Shown here: piece by piece, positions 34,889-44,554 of the stretch | How positions within the stretch are numbered: the stretch's first letter is position 1 | Layout: each line of letters starts with the position of its first letter | NCBI RefSeq assembly: GCF_024435355.1 | Contig: NZ_JAMJWG010000004.1 | Span: 1-64,000, forward strand | Direction of reading: 5' to 3' | Source: Streptomyces odontomachi | Lineage (GTDB): Bacteria; Actinomycetota; Actinomycetes; Streptomycetales; Streptomycetaceae | Length of the DNA stretch: 64,000 bases | Translations under genes and position numbers: made by a program | The notes under the pieces: model-generated | Told to the model about the DNA's origin: nothing | Databases searched by the model: none | What the model saw: the letters and a program-made list of their open reading frames with translations, nothing else

Positions 34889-36040
34889 ATGGGTATGGCC
34901 CGCAAGGTAGTGCTCTTCGGATACGAGATCGGCAAGGCGACTCCTCCCAAAGGCAGGAAGACCGCTTCCGGCAAGGGAGGGAAGGCGGCTCCCCGCGGGG
35001 GCGGAAAGACCGGTTCCGGCGACAGGAGCGGGGAGACAGCGAAGCGGTCCGCCAAGACGACCAAGGCGCCCGCCAAGACGACCAAGACGTCAGACAAGGC
35101 AACCAAAGAATCCGGCAGGGCGACGAAGCGATCCGGAAAAAACTCCAAGGAGCCTGACAAGGCCGCGAACCGGCCCGGGAAAGCCCCCACCACAGGGCCC
35201 GGCAAGGCGGCGGGCCGTTCCGGGAAGGCGTCGAGCCAGCGCGGGAAGACGGGCAACCAGCGCGGCAAGGCGACCAACCGGCCCGGGAAGACGGCGACGC
35301 AGCGCAGCAAGGCCGCCCCGCGCCAGGGCCCCGCGAAAGGCGGCCCGCCGGGCGACCGGCAGGGCAGGAGCCGCTGGCACCTTCCGTGGTTCGCCGCCGG
35401 CCAGCAGACGAAATCGGCGTCCAGCAAGCCGTCCAGGCCATCCGGGACGTCCGGGACGCCCAAGTCATCCAAGCCGTCCGGACCGTCCAAGTCATCCGGG
35501 CCGGACGGCGCATCCGAGCCGGACGGATCGCGCGAGTCGTCCGGATCCTCGCGGCCGCCGACCGCGGTCCGGGTCCTCATCATGGTGGTCGCGTTCGCCG
35601 CGATGGTCGCCTTCGCCGTCGTGCTGGCGAGGCTGACGTTGCAGCCCTCGGCGGCGTCGGTGCCGCTGACGCACAACAACCTGCGGCCGGGTGACTCCCT
35701 CCGCGCCTACCTCGGGCAACCCGCCTTCCAGGACACCGTGAAGCAGATCGGCGGCAACATCGTGCTCGGCGTGCCGTTCGGGCTGCTGCTGCCGGTGCTG
35801 CTGCCCAGGGCCCGCGGGCTGCTGCGGGTCGGGATCGCCACGGCGCTGGTGATGGTGCTGGTGGAGCTGGTGCAGGGTGCGCTGGTCACCGGCCGTGCCT
35901 TCGACATCGACGATGTCATCCTCAACACCAGCGGCGCGCTCATCGGTTATCTCCTGCTCGGCCGGCGGATGGGCCGGGCGCTCCACCCGCGCCGCGTCCA
36001 CTGGTGGCACCGCTTCACCAAGCGCCAGACCGCGGGCTGA
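34889..36040 (+). CDS. VanZ family membrane protein with a long lysine-rich cytosolic tail
   Basis: A 383-residue protein. Residues ~10-225 are disordered and extremely rich in Lys, Ser, Thr, Gly and Arg, with K-x-x-K/TKxxK patterns like histone H1 or the tail of the Streptomyces HupS protein. The C-terminal ~155 residues are a VanZ-like domain with four membrane helices (VRVLIMVVAFAAMVAFAVVL; NIVLGVPFGLLLPVLLP; GIATALVMVLVELVQG; DDVILNTSGALIGYLLLG). VanZ proteins occur with glycopeptide resistance, but most relatives have unknown roles. ATG 34895 is an alternative start; neither has a good ribosome site. Confidence 0.8.
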   Translation: MGMARKVVLFGYEIGKATPPKGRKTASGKGGKAAPRGGGKTGSGDRSGETAKRSAKTTKAPAKTTKTSDKATKESGRATKRSGKNSKEPDKAANRPGKAPTTGPGKAAGRSGKASSQRGKTGNQRGKATNRPGKTATQRSKAAPRQGPAKGGPPGDRQGRSRWHLPWFAAGQQTKSASSKPSRPSGTSGTPKSSKPSGPSKSSGPDGASEPDGSRESSGSSRPPTAVRVLIMVVAFAAMVAFAVVLARLTLQPSAASVPLTHNNLRPGDSLRAYLGQPAFQDTVKQIGGNIVLGVPFGLLLPVLLPRARGLLRVGIATALVMVLVELVQGALVTGRAFDIDDVILNTSGALIGYLLLGRRMGRALHPRRVHWWHRFTKRQTAG

Positions 36041-36150
36041 GCGTCGTCCGCCAGGTCCTGCCGCGCCACCGAGCCGGCCCAGGCCGCTCCGGGCCCGGCC
36101 CATCCCCGGGGCCCACGTCCCGTCGCTCTCGCCTTCCTCGCGCGGACACT

Positions 36151-36200
36151 TGACCGGATTCGCGCGGACACTTGACTGGAAATTATTTTCGGTCTATCGA
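36151..36200 (+). promoter_or_regulatory. Promoter region of the GH3 gene
   Basis: TTGACT (36172-36177) and TATCGA (36195-36200) are 17 bases apart in an AT-rich patch. CGCGGACACTTGAC occurs twice in direct repeat (36141 and 36163), so an activator or repressor could bind in tandem over the -35 region. Confidence 0.55.
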
Positions 36201-36314
36201 TCGTCCTCGGAAGTTTCCTTCAGCATGTCGCTCGGTACGGCTCGCCACCGCTCGCCGTACACCCACCGTTGCACGCTCTCAGGGCCCCCGGTCCACCTGA
36301 GGGAAGGAGCACAC

Positions 36315-38195
36315 GTGCAGTACAGACACGCCGGCACCTCCAGACGCAGCCTGCTCGCCGCATCCGCGGGGGCGGTCGCCCTGGCGGCCACCGGTGCCAC
36401 CGCCGGTCCCGCGCACGCCGCCGACGCCGACCCGGCCGCCCCACCCGGCGCCACCGGTGCCCACCAGGGCGCCCACCACCTCGACGACGATGACCTGAAG
36501 AAGCTCATCTCCGGGATGACCCTGGAGGAGAAGGTCGGCCAGGTGTTCGTCATGCGGGTCTACGGGGCCTCGGCCACCGACCCCGACCAGGCCGACATCG
36601 ACGCCAACCTCGACGAGATCGGCGTCCGCACCGCCGCCGAGCTGATCGAGAAGTACCGCGTCGGCGGCATCATCTACTTCGCGTGGGCGCACAACACGCA
36701 GAACCCGCACCAGATCGCGGACCTCTCCAACGGCATCCAGCGGGCCGGCCTCGCCCAGCCCCGCGGTCTGCCGCTGCTCATCGCCACCGACCAGGAGTAC
36801 GGCATTGTCGAGCGGGTCGGTACGCCGGCGACGCTGATGCCCGGTGCCATGGCGCTGGGCGCGGGCGGCTCGACCTCCGACGCACGCGAGGCGGCCCGCA
36901 TCGGCGGCACCGAACTGCGCGCCATCGGCATCCGCCAGGACTACGCCCCGGACGCCGACGTCAACGTCAACCCGGCCAACCCCGTCATCGGTGTGCGCTC
37001 CTTCGGCGCCGATCCCGAGGCGGTGGCCCGGATGGTCGCGGCGCAGGTCAAGGGCTACCAGAGCGCCGGCATCGCCAGCACCTCCAAGCACTTCCCCGGC
37101 CACGGCGACACCGCGACCGACAGCCACTACGGCTTCCCGATCATCCAGCACACCCGCGCGCAGTGGGACGAGCTGGACGCCCCGCCGTTCAGGGCGGCCG
37201 TCGCCGCCGGCATCGACTCGATCATGACCGCGCACATCATGGTGCCCGCGCTGGACGACTCCGGTGACGCGGCGACCCTCTCGCAGCCCATCCTCACGGG
37301 CATCCTCCGCGGCGAGCTGGGCTACGACGGCGTGGTCATCACGGACTCGCTCGGCATGGCGGGCGTCCGGGAGAAGTACGGCGACGACCGGGTGCCGGTG
37401 CTCGCGCTGAAGGCGGGCGTCGACCAGCTGCTGAACCCGCCGGACCTGGACGTGGCCTGGCACGCCGTGCTGGACGCCGTCAAGGGCGGCGAGCTGACGG
37501 AGGACCGGCTCGACGAGTCGATCCTCCGCATCCTGCGGATGAAGGCACGCCGTGACCTGTTCACCGCCCCGTACGTCACGCACGCGGGCGTGGACCGCTC
37601 CGTCGGCACCCGGGCGCACCTGGCCGCGGCCGACCGGATCGCGGAGCACACCACGACGCTGCTGGTCAACGAGGAGCGGGTGCTGCCCCTGTCGCGCCGC
37701 ACGCACCGCGACGTCCTCGTGGTCGGCGCCGACCCGGCCTCCCCGTCGGGCACCACGGGACCGCCCACGACCGTGCTCGCCAACGCGCTCACCGAGTTGG
37801 GCTTCACCGCCACCGCGCTGTCCACCGGCGCCAGCGGGAACCCGTCCCAGGCGGTGATCGACGAGGCGGTGGCCGCCGCGGCGGACGCGGACGCGGTGCT
37901 CGTCGGCACGTACAACGTCTCCGCGAGCGGCACCCAACGCACGCTGGTGCAGGCGCTCGCCGCGACCGGGGTGCCGGTGGTCGTGCTGGCGATCCGCAAC
38001 CCGTACGACGCGGCGTACGTCCCCGACGCCAAGGCGGTCCTGGCCGCCTACTCGTGGACCGACGTCGAACTGCGGGCCGCGGTCCGGGTCCTCACGGGCC
38101 AGGCACGCCCCCGCGGCCACCTGCCGGTCGCGGTGCCGCGTGCGGACGATGCGAGCCAGGAGCTTTACGCGATCGGGTACGGGCTGTCCTACTGA
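36315..38195 (+). CDS. Secreted glycoside hydrolase family 3 protein
   Basis: A 626-residue GH3 enzyme, most like NagZ-type beta-N-acetylglucosaminidases. The N-terminus has a twin-arginine signal (SRRSLLAASAGAVALAATG, about 9-27) ending in AHA. The GH3 barrel carries KHFPGHGDTATDSHYG (Lys258 onward), the NagZ-specific loop, and the nucleophile Asp344 in VVITDSLGM. A C-terminal alpha/beta sandwich domain follows. It would act outside the cell on chitin or peptidoglycan fragments. GTG 36315 follows AGGGAAGGAG. The MFS gene starts 5 bp after its stop. Confidence 0.9.
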   Translation: MQYRHAGTSRRSLLAASAGAVALAATGATAGPAHAADADPAAPPGATGAHQGAHHLDDDDLKKLISGMTLEEKVGQVFVMRVYGASATDPDQADIDANLDEIGVRTAAELIEKYRVGGIIYFAWAHNTQNPHQIADLSNGIQRAGLAQPRGLPLLIATDQEYGIVERVGTPATLMPGAMALGAGGSTSDAREAARIGGTELRAIGIRQDYAPDADVNVNPANPVIGVRSFGADPEAVARMVAAQVKGYQSAGIASTSKHFPGHGDTATDSHYGFPIIQHTRAQWDELDAPPFRAAVAAGIDSIMTAHIMVPALDDSGDAATLSQPILTGILRGELGYDGVVITDSLGMAGVREKYGDDRVPVLALKAGVDQLLNPPDLDVAWHAVLDAVKGGELTEDRLDESILRILRMKARRDLFTAPYVTHAGVDRSVGTRAHLAAADRIAEHTTTLLVNEERVLPLSRRTHRDVLVVGADPASPSGTTGPPTTVLANALTELGFTATALSTGASGNPSQAVIDEAVAAAADADAVLVGTYNVSASGTQRTLVQALAATGVPVVVLAIRNPYDAAYVPDAKAVLAAYSWTDVELRAAVRVLTGQARPRGHLPVAVPRADDASQELYAIGYGLSY

Positions 38196-38200
38196 GGTCC

Positions 38201-39586
38201 ATGGAGTACCGGGAGCCGTCGGGCGAGCCGCCCGGCGGCATGCCCACACCGCCGAACGCCCCACCGGGGAGGGGACGCCGCAGTGCCCTCCCCGGACGGG
38301 GCGGCGCCGCGGTCGGCGCCCCGGACCCCACCGCTCCGGCCACTCCGGGCCCCACCGCTCCGGCCGCCCCTGTCCCTACCGCTCCGGCCGCTCCCGGCGC
38401 TACCGCTCCCCCCGGCTACCGGGACCTGCTCTCCCGTGAACTGCTGCTGTGGGCCTTGCTCGCCCTGACCAGCAAGGCCCCGGTGGCCATGGCACCGCTG
38501 GCCCTGGTGTTCCTGAGCAGGCAGGGCCCGGGAGGCTACACCCTGGGTGCGGGCCTGGCCGCCGCCTACGTGGTGGGCGAGGTGGTCGGCGCCCCGCTGC
38601 TCGGGGCCCGTCTGCGCCCCGGCCGCATACGCCGGAAGCTGTCCGCCGGGCTGCTGGCGGGGGCGCTCGCCTTCGGCGCCCTGCCGCTCGCGCGCTCCGC
38701 CCCGTCCCCCGTGCTGGTCGTGCTCGCCTTCCTGGCCGGTGCGACGCCGGGCGCCTGCCCCGGCGGCATCCGTGCCGTGCTGACCCGGCTGGTGGCCGAT
38801 GGCCTGGTCACCCGCGCGCTGAGCGCCGAGGCCGTCCTGACGCAGCTCATCTGGGCCGTGGCGCCCGGCCTGGTAGTCTTCCTCGCCCTCCAGGTGCACC
38901 CGGCGGGCCCCTTGGTGCTGGGTGCGCTGCTCGCGGCCACCGCCGCGCTCCTGCTGTTCCGGCTCCCCGAACCACAGGCCGGCGAACCCGCCGCGCCTGC
39001 CGCCGCACCGACGGCGCGCACGCTGCTCTCCGCGTGGCCCGTCTACCTCACCGGTGCGGCCGCCATGGCGATGCTGGCCACCGCGGAACTCGTGCTGCCG
39101 GCCCTGCTGGAGGACCGGCACATCCCCGTCAGCTGGTCCGGGCCCCTGCTCGCCGGGTTCGCGCTGGCCAGCGCGGTCGGCGCGTTCTGCTACGGCCTGC
39201 GGACCTGGCCGGGCTCCGCACGCGTGCAGAGCCTGGTGTTCCTCGTGGCCACCGCCGCCTGCATCTGCCCGATCTCGCTCCTGCCGAGCCTGCCGGGCAT
39301 CGCGACCGGGCTCCTCCTGGCAGGCGTCTTCCAGTCCGGCGCCATGGTCACCCGCAGCCTCACCCTTCGAGAGTGCCTCCCCGAACACACCCACGCCGCC
39401 GCGTACTCCGTCATGTACGCGGTGGGGGGCGTGGGCTACAGCCTCACCGCGACCCTGTCCGCCGTCGCCCTGAACCGGGCGACCCCCTCGGCGGCCCTCC
39501 TCGCCGGCGCCACGATCACCCTCCTCGCCACCGCCGTCAGCGCCATCGCCGAACGCGGCACCCCGACCCGGGCCTCCGGCCCGTGA
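38201..39586 (+). CDS. MFS transporter
   Basis: A 461-residue permease with about twelve predicted helices (from residue 80) and a cytosolic N-terminal tail holding four PTAPA-type repeats (about 45-75). The GARLRPGRIRRKL loop corresponds to the positively charged MFS loop between helices 2 and 3. The substrate is unknown. The 5-bp gap to the GH3 gene suggests co-transcription, so it could take up or export a product of the GH3 enzyme, but this is inference. Confidence 0.82.
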   Translation: MEYREPSGEPPGGMPTPPNAPPGRGRRSALPGRGGAAVGAPDPTAPATPGPTAPAAPVPTAPAAPGATAPPGYRDLLSRELLLWALLALTSKAPVAMAPLALVFLSRQGPGGYTLGAGLAAAYVVGEVVGAPLLGARLRPGRIRRKLSAGLLAGALAFGALPLARSAPSPVLVVLAFLAGATPGACPGGIRAVLTRLVADGLVTRALSAEAVLTQLIWAVAPGLVVFLALQVHPAGPLVLGALLAATAALLLFRLPEPQAGEPAAPAAAPTARTLLSAWPVYLTGAAAMAMLATAELVLPALLEDRHIPVSWSGPLLAGFALASAVGAFCYGLRTWPGSARVQSLVFLVATAACICPISLLPSLPGIATGLLLAGVFQSGAMVTRSLTLRECLPEHTHAAAYSVMYAVGGVGYSLTATLSAVALNRATPSAALLAGATITLLATAVSAIAERGTPTRASGP

Positions 39587-39658
39587 CCGCACCCGCGCCA
39601 TCCCTCGTCGCGGTCAGGGCCCCCGAGGGCCGGGCGCTCCGTAACTCCGCGACACCCC

Positions 39659-42600
39659 TCACACGTTGACCGACTCGGACTGCGGCTCGGGCCCCGGGCC
39701 GCTGCCGTCGGGCCAGCGCGCGGGGTCGAGGCCGGTCCGGTCATCGGTCGTCTCGGAGCCGAGGAACGTGCGCCACAGGCGGGCGTAGTGGCCGTCGGCG
39801 GCGACGAGTTCGTCGTGGGTGCCGTCCTCCACGACCCGGCCGTGGTCCATCACCACCACCCGGTCGGCGCGGGCCGCCGTGGTCAGCCGGTGGGCGACGA
39901 CCAGGGTCGTGCGCCGTCCGGCGAGGCGCTCCGTGGCGTGGTTGACCTGGGCCTCGGTGGCCAGGTCGAGCGCGGCGGTGGCCTCGTCGAGCAGCAGGAT
40001 CGCGGGGTCGACGAGCTCGGCGCGGGCCAGCGCGATCAGCTGCCGTTGGCCGGCGGAGAGGTTACGGCCGCGCTCGCTGACCTCGTGCAGATAGCCGCCG
40101 TCGAGCGTGGCGATCATGTCGTGCGCACCGACCGCGCGGGCCGCCGCCTCCACCTCGGCGTCGCTCGCGTCGGGTCGGCCGTAGGCGATGGCGTCCCGCA
40201 CGGTGCCGGGGAACAGGTACGGCTCCTGGGGGACGACGCCGAGCCGGTGACGGTAGGCGGTCAGATCGAGGTCGCGCAGGTCGACACCGTCGACGGTGAC
40301 CCGGCCGCCGGTCGGGTCGTAGAACCGCGCGACCATCTTGACCAGCGTCGACTTGCCCGCTCCGGTCTCGCCGACGAAGGCGACCGTCTGGCCTCCCGGG
40401 ATGCGCAGTCCGATCCCGCGCAGCGCGGCCTCACCCTTGCCACCGCCCCCGTCGCCGTCGCGAATACCGTCACCGTCGCCGATACCGACACCCGCGCTGT
40501 CACCGCCGCCGAAGGCAGCAGCGTCCGGCCCGGCCGGGTCCGGCAGGGACGCCCCGTAGTCGAACACCACGTCCTCGAAGGAGATCTCCCCGCGCAGCTC
40601 GTCCACCGCGTGGGGCTCGATCGGGGCCCGGGTCGACGTCGGCTCGCGCAGGAGTTCCTGGATGCGCCCCAGCGAGACGGTGGCCTGCTGGTAACCGTCG
40701 AAGACCTGGGACAGCTGCTGGACGGGGGCGAAGAACAGGTCGATGTAGAGCAGATAGGCGACCAGCGCGCCGGTCGTCAGCGTCTCCGCCGCTATCCGGT
40801 TCGCGCCCACCACCAGTACCGCGGCCGCGGCCACCGAGGACAGCAGCTGGACGAAGGGGAAGTACATGGAGATCAGCCACTGGCCGGTCAGCCTGGCCTC
40901 GCGGTACGAGGTGCTGCGCCCGGCGAACCGTGCGGCGCTGTCCTGCTCGCGCCGGAACGCCTGCACGATCCGCAGTCCCGCGACGGTCTCCTGGAGGTCG
41001 GCGTTGACCACGGAGATGCGCTCACGGGCCAGTTCGTAGGCCTGCCTGCTCCTCTTCCGGAAGAAGTACGTGGCGACAAGCAGCGGCGGCAGCGTCGCGA
41101 AGACCACCAGCGCCATCTCCACGTCGATGGCCAGCAGCGCGACCATGATCCCGAAGAAGGTGACGAGGGAGACGAAGGCGGTCACCAGGCCGGTCTGGAG
41201 GAAGGTGGACAGCGCGTCGACGTCCGTCGTCATCCGGGTCATGATGCGGCCGGACAGCTCTCGCTCGTAGTAGTCCAGACCGAGGCGCTGGAGCTGGGCG
41301 AAGATCTTCAGCCGCAGGGCGTAGAGGATCCGTTCGCCGGTGCGCCCCGTCATCCGGGTCTCGGCGATCTGCGCGCCCCACTGGACGAGGACGGCGAGCA
41401 GGCCGAGCCCTGCGGCCGACCACACCGCGCCGAGCGCGAGACGGTTCACGCCCTGGTCGATGCCGTGCCGGATCAGTATCGGCAGCAGCAGGCCGACGCC
41501 CGCGTCGACGGCGACCATGAGCAGGCTGATCAGCAACGGGGTGCCGAAGCCGCGCAGCAGTCTGCGCAGCCCGTACGACGCCTCGGGCTGCGCGGCGCCG
41601 TGCTCGTCGATGTCGGGGGTGTCGTCGGCCGGCGGCAGCGCCTCGACCTGGGCGAGCAGCTCCGGAGTGGCGGGGGTGCCGGACAGGGCGGCGTCCTTGG
41701 GGGTGCGGTCGCCCGTCCACAGCCTGGGGGTGATGCCGCGCTCGGCGTCGAACTCGGCGTCCAGGCCGCTCAGCTCGTTCAGATCACCGAGGTCATTCAG
41801 GTCGTTCAGGTCGTCGAGCTCTTCCAGCTCCTCGTGCGCCGCGCGGTCGCACTCCTCGGTGGCGGGCGCGGTGCGGGGCCGGTGGCCGGACGAGGGATCG
41901 CCCAGCTCGTCGGGGTCGGTGAGCAGCCGCCGGTAGAGCGCGGAGCGTTCGGTCAGCTCTTCGTGGGTGCCGATGTCGGCGAGCCGTCCGCGGTCCAGCA
42001 CGGCGATCCGGTCGGCGAGGCCGAGGGTGGAACGGCGGTGGGCGATCAGAAGGGTGGTGCGCGCTTTGGCGCTCGTTGAGGGGTGGTGGTCGGGCGACGG
42101 GTGGGCGGTGCGGCCGGCCATGACGCTCCGCAGCGCCTCGTGGATCTCGTGCTCGACACGGGCGTCGACGGCGGAGGTGGCGTCGTCCAGGACGAGCAGC
42201 CGCGGGTCGGTGAGGATCGCGCGGGCGAGCGCGACGCGCTGGCGCTGGCCGCCGGAGAGGGTGAGACCGTGCTCGCCGACCTTGGTGTCGTAGCCGTCGG
42301 GCAGGGCGGTGATGAAGCCATGCGCCTGGGCGGCACGGGCCGCCGTCTCGATCTGCTCCTGGGTGGCCTCCGGATGGCCGTAGGTGATGTTGGCGCGCAC
42401 CGTGTCGGAGAACAGGAAGCTGTCCTCGGGGACCAGGCCGATGGCGGCGCGCAGCGACGCCAGGGTGAGCTCGCGCACGTCGTGGCCGCCGATGAGGACG
42501 GCGCCGCCGGTCACGTCGTAGAAGCGTGGCAGCAGCAGCGAGACGGTGGACTTGCCGGAGCCGGACGCGCCGACGACGGCGAGGGTCTCGCCCTCGCGGA

Positions 42601-43885
42601 TCTCGAAGGAGAGCCCGCTGAGCACCTGCCGACCGCCCTCGCCCGACCCCTGCCCCTGTCCCTGCCCGCCGTCGGGCACGCCGCCCGGGGTGTCGTCACC
42701 CGAAGCGGTGGCACCGTCCGGGGCGGGAGACGCCGCGGAGGCGCTCCGGTAGGCGAAGGTGACGTTGTCGAACTCGACGGTGGCGGGCGCGTCGGCCGGC
42801 AGCTCCTTGGTGCCGCCGGTGAGGGTGGGCCGGGTGTCGATCAGCTCCAGGACCCGCTCCACGCTGGCCCTGGCCTGCTGGCCGAGGGTGAGCACCATGG
42901 CGAGCATCCGCACCGGCCCGACCAGCTGGGCGAGGTAGGTGGAGAAGGCGACGAAGGTGCCGAGGGTGATCTGGTGGCGCACCGCGAGCCAGCCGCCCAG
43001 CGCCAGCATCACGACCTGCCCGAGTGCGGGCACCGCCTGGAGGGCCGGGGTGAACTTGGCGTTCAGCCGGATGGTGCGCAGCCGTCCGGCGAAGAGCCGG
43101 CGTCCGACGTCCCTGAGCTTGCCGGTCTCCTGCGCCTCCTGCCCGAAGCCCTTGACGATCCGGACACCGGAGACGGCGCCGTCCACGACACCCGCGACGG
43201 CCGCCGCCTGGGCCTGCGCGTACCAGGTGGCGGGGTGCAGCTTGGCGCGGCTGCGTCGGGCGATGAACAGCAGCGCGGGGGCGACCCCGAGCGCGACCAG
43301 GGTCAGCGGCGGGGAGAGCACCGCCATGATCACCAGGGAGACGAGGAACAGCAGGACGTTGCCGAGGGTCATCGGCAGCATGAAGAAGAGCCCCTGGATC
43401 AGCTGGATGTCGCTGGTGGCACGCCCCACCACCTGCCCGGTGGACAGCTCGTCCTGCCGGCGGCCGTCGAGTCCGGTGATCGTGTCGTGCATCTCGGTGC
43501 GCAGATCGTGCTGGACGTCGAGCGCGAGCCGGCCGCCGTAGTAGCGGCGCACGAAGGTCAGGGCGTAGACGATCACGGCGGCGACGAGGAAGAGCGCGAC
43601 CCAGACGGCCATGGAGCGGCTGTGGTCGCCGATCACGTCGTCGATGATCACCTTGGTGAGCAGCGGCACCACCGCCATGACACCCATGCCGACGAGCGAG
43701 GAGCCGATGGCGAGCACGACGTCCTTCGGGTAGCGCCAGGCGTACCCGATCATCCGCCTGACCCAGCCCGCCTCCGGATCCTCGGCGGCCCCGCTCCAGC
43801 GGCGGCCGCGCGCTCTCCGGCCGCCACCGCTCCGGCCGCCCGCACCACTCGTGTCCGCCGCCACCCGGTCGTCTCCTCGACTCAC
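39659..43885 (-). CDS. Single-chain ABC exporter with one degenerate ATP site
   Basis: A 1408-residue fusion of two complete TMD-NBD halves, equivalent to a heterodimeric type IV exporter. NBD1 has Walker A VGASGSGKST (about 440), canonical LSGGQRQRVALARAI and a Walker B ending LVLDDATSA, with Asp in place of the catalytic Glu. NBD2 has GETGAGKST (about 1175), LSAGQRQL and a normal LLLDEATAAL. This pairing of one canonical and one degenerate site matches drug exporters of the heterodimeric class. The linker carries a repeated DLNDLNDL acidic segment. The GTG start at 43885 is the best of several; the substrate is unknown. Confidence 0.9.
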   Translation of the reverse strand: MSRGDDRVAADTSGAGGRSGGGRRARGRRWSGAAEDPEAGWVRRMIGYAWRYPKDVVLAIGSSLVGMGVMAVVPLLTKVIIDDVIGDHSRSMAVWVALFLVAAVIVYALTFVRRYYGGRLALDVQHDLRTEMHDTITGLDGRRQDELSTGQVVGRATSDIQLIQGLFFMLPMTLGNVLLFLVSLVIMAVLSPPLTLVALGVAPALLFIARRSRAKLHPATWYAQAQAAAVAGVVDGAVSGVRIVKGFGQEAQETGKLRDVGRRLFAGRLRTIRLNAKFTPALQAVPALGQVVMLALGGWLAVRHQITLGTFVAFSTYLAQLVGPVRMLAMVLTLGQQARASVERVLELIDTRPTLTGGTKELPADAPATVEFDNVTFAYRSASAASPAPDGATASGDDTPGGVPDGGQGQGQGSGEGGRQVLSGLSFEIREGETLAVVGASGSGKSTVSLLLPRFYDVTGGAVLIGGHDVRELTLASLRAAIGLVPEDSFLFSDTVRANITYGHPEATQEQIETAARAAQAHGFITALPDGYDTKVGEHGLTLSGGQRQRVALARAILTDPRLLVLDDATSAVDARVEHEIHEALRSVMAGRTAHPSPDHHPSTSAKARTTLLIAHRRSTLGLADRIAVLDRGRLADIGTHEELTERSALYRRLLTDPDELGDPSSGHRPRTAPATEECDRAAHEELEELDDLNDLNDLGDLNELSGLDAEFDAERGITPRLWTGDRTPKDAALSGTPATPELLAQVEALPPADDTPDIDEHGAAQPEASYGLRRLLRGFGTPLLISLLMVAVDAGVGLLLPILIRHGIDQGVNRLALGAVWSAAGLGLLAVLVQWGAQIAETRMTGRTGERILYALRLKIFAQLQRLGLDYYERELSGRIMTRMTTDVDALSTFLQTGLVTAFVSLVTFFGIMVALLAIDVEMALVVFATLPPLLVATYFFRKRSRQAYELARERISVVNADLQETVAGLRIVQAFRREQDSAARFAGRSTSYREARLTGQWLISMYFPFVQLLSSVAAAAVLVVGANRIAAETLTTGALVAYLLYIDLFFAPVQQLSQVFDGYQQATVSLGRIQELLREPTSTRAPIEPHAVDELRGEISFEDVVFDYGASLPDPAGPDAAAFGGGDSAGVGIGDGDGIRDGDGGGGKGEAALRGIGLRIPGGQTVAFVGETGAGKSTLVKMVARFYDPTGGRVTVDGVDLRDLDLTAYRHRLGVVPQEPYLFPGTVRDAIAYGRPDASDAEVEAAARAVGAHDMIATLDGGYLHEVSERGRNLSAGQRQLIALARAELVDPAILLLDEATAALDLATEAQVNHATERLAGRRTTLVVAHRLTTAARADRVVVMDHGRVVEDGTHDELVAADGHYARLWRTFLGSETTDDRTGLDPARWPDGSGPGPEPQSESVNV

Positions 43886-44175
43886 GTCGCCCCTATGTCC
43901 TCGATCGCTCTCGTTCGCTCTGATCTTCGAAAGGCGGCAACACCGAGGCTTCCGGATTTCATCCTTCCGCAACACTCCCGGGGCGAAGGTCGCAGGGAGG
44001 TAGGGCGCAAGGCCTAGGCCCGCGTCGGGCAGGGTCCGCCCTGATGCGCCGAGTGGACACACCCGCCTCCACCGGTGGCCGAGGAGAACCGCGACGCGCC
44101 GCTCGACGATCCGCCACGGGCCGTCGAGCTGTGCTACGGTTTTCGTGTTGCAGTTGTGGTACCCATGAACCTATG

Positions 44176-44219
44176 TGCGCCTGACGGAATGCTTCCCTCA
44201 GGCGCATTATTTGTTTTCC
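44176..44219 (+). promoter_or_regulatory. Hairpin in the cold-shock leader, possible attenuator
   Basis: TGCGCCTGA (44176-44184) pairs with TCAGGCGCA (44198-44206) and is followed by TTATTTGTTTT. It has the form of an intrinsic terminator but lies 44 bp before the cold-shock start codon in its long leader. The whole 43886-44262 stretch contains no other gene. Confidence 0.65.
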
Positions 44220-44262
44220 GGGCATCTCCGGATGGGGCCTCTGCCTACAGAAGGAGAATGTC

Positions 44263-44466
44263 ATGGCACAGGGAACCGTGAAGTGGTTCAACTCTGAAAA
44301 GGGTTTCGGCTTCATCGAGCAGGACGGCGGCGGCCCCGACGTCTTCGCCCACTACTCGAACATTGCGACCCAGGGCTTCCGTGAGCTTCAGGAAGGCCAG
44401 CGGGTCACCTTCGACGTCACGCAGGGCCAGAAGGGCCCGCAGGCGGAGAACATCGTCCCCGCCTGA
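44263..44466 (+). CDS. Cold-shock protein (CspA family)
   Basis: A 67-residue single-strand nucleic-acid chaperone of the CspA fold. It has [17 protein letters not shown] (RNP1, residues 4-20) and VFAHYSNI (RNP2). The ribosome site AAGGAGAA precedes ATG 44263. A long leader with a terminator-like hairpin suggests post-transcriptional control. It is followed by a strong terminator and then the DEAD-box helicase gene, an arrangement fitting RNA structure remodelling at low temperature. Confidence 0.95.
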   Translation: MAQGTVKWFNSEKGFGFIEQDGGGPDVFAHYSNIATQGFRELQEGQRVTFDVTQGQKGPQAENIVPA

Positions 44467-44489
44467 TCGCCGGACGCGTATTCCGCTCA

Positions 44490-44526
44490 CCGGGGTCCGC
44501 ACCGTCATGGTGCGGACCCCGGTTTG
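44490..44526 (+). terminator. Terminator between cold-shock and helicase genes
   Basis: CCGGGGTCCGCACC (44490-44503) and GGTGCGGACCCCGG (44509-44522) form a 14-pair perfect stem with a 5-base loop, followed by TTTGTGCTGTTTT. Its strength suggests most transcripts stop after the cold-shock gene, with some reading on into the helicase. Confidence 0.9.
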
Positions 44527-44554
44527 TGCTGTTTTCAGGAAGGCAGATAACTGC

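Noticed and set aside
39788..44017. Plus-strand open frames opposite the ABC exporter
   Set aside because: They are shadows of the exporter gene on the minus strand, with no family-like motif.
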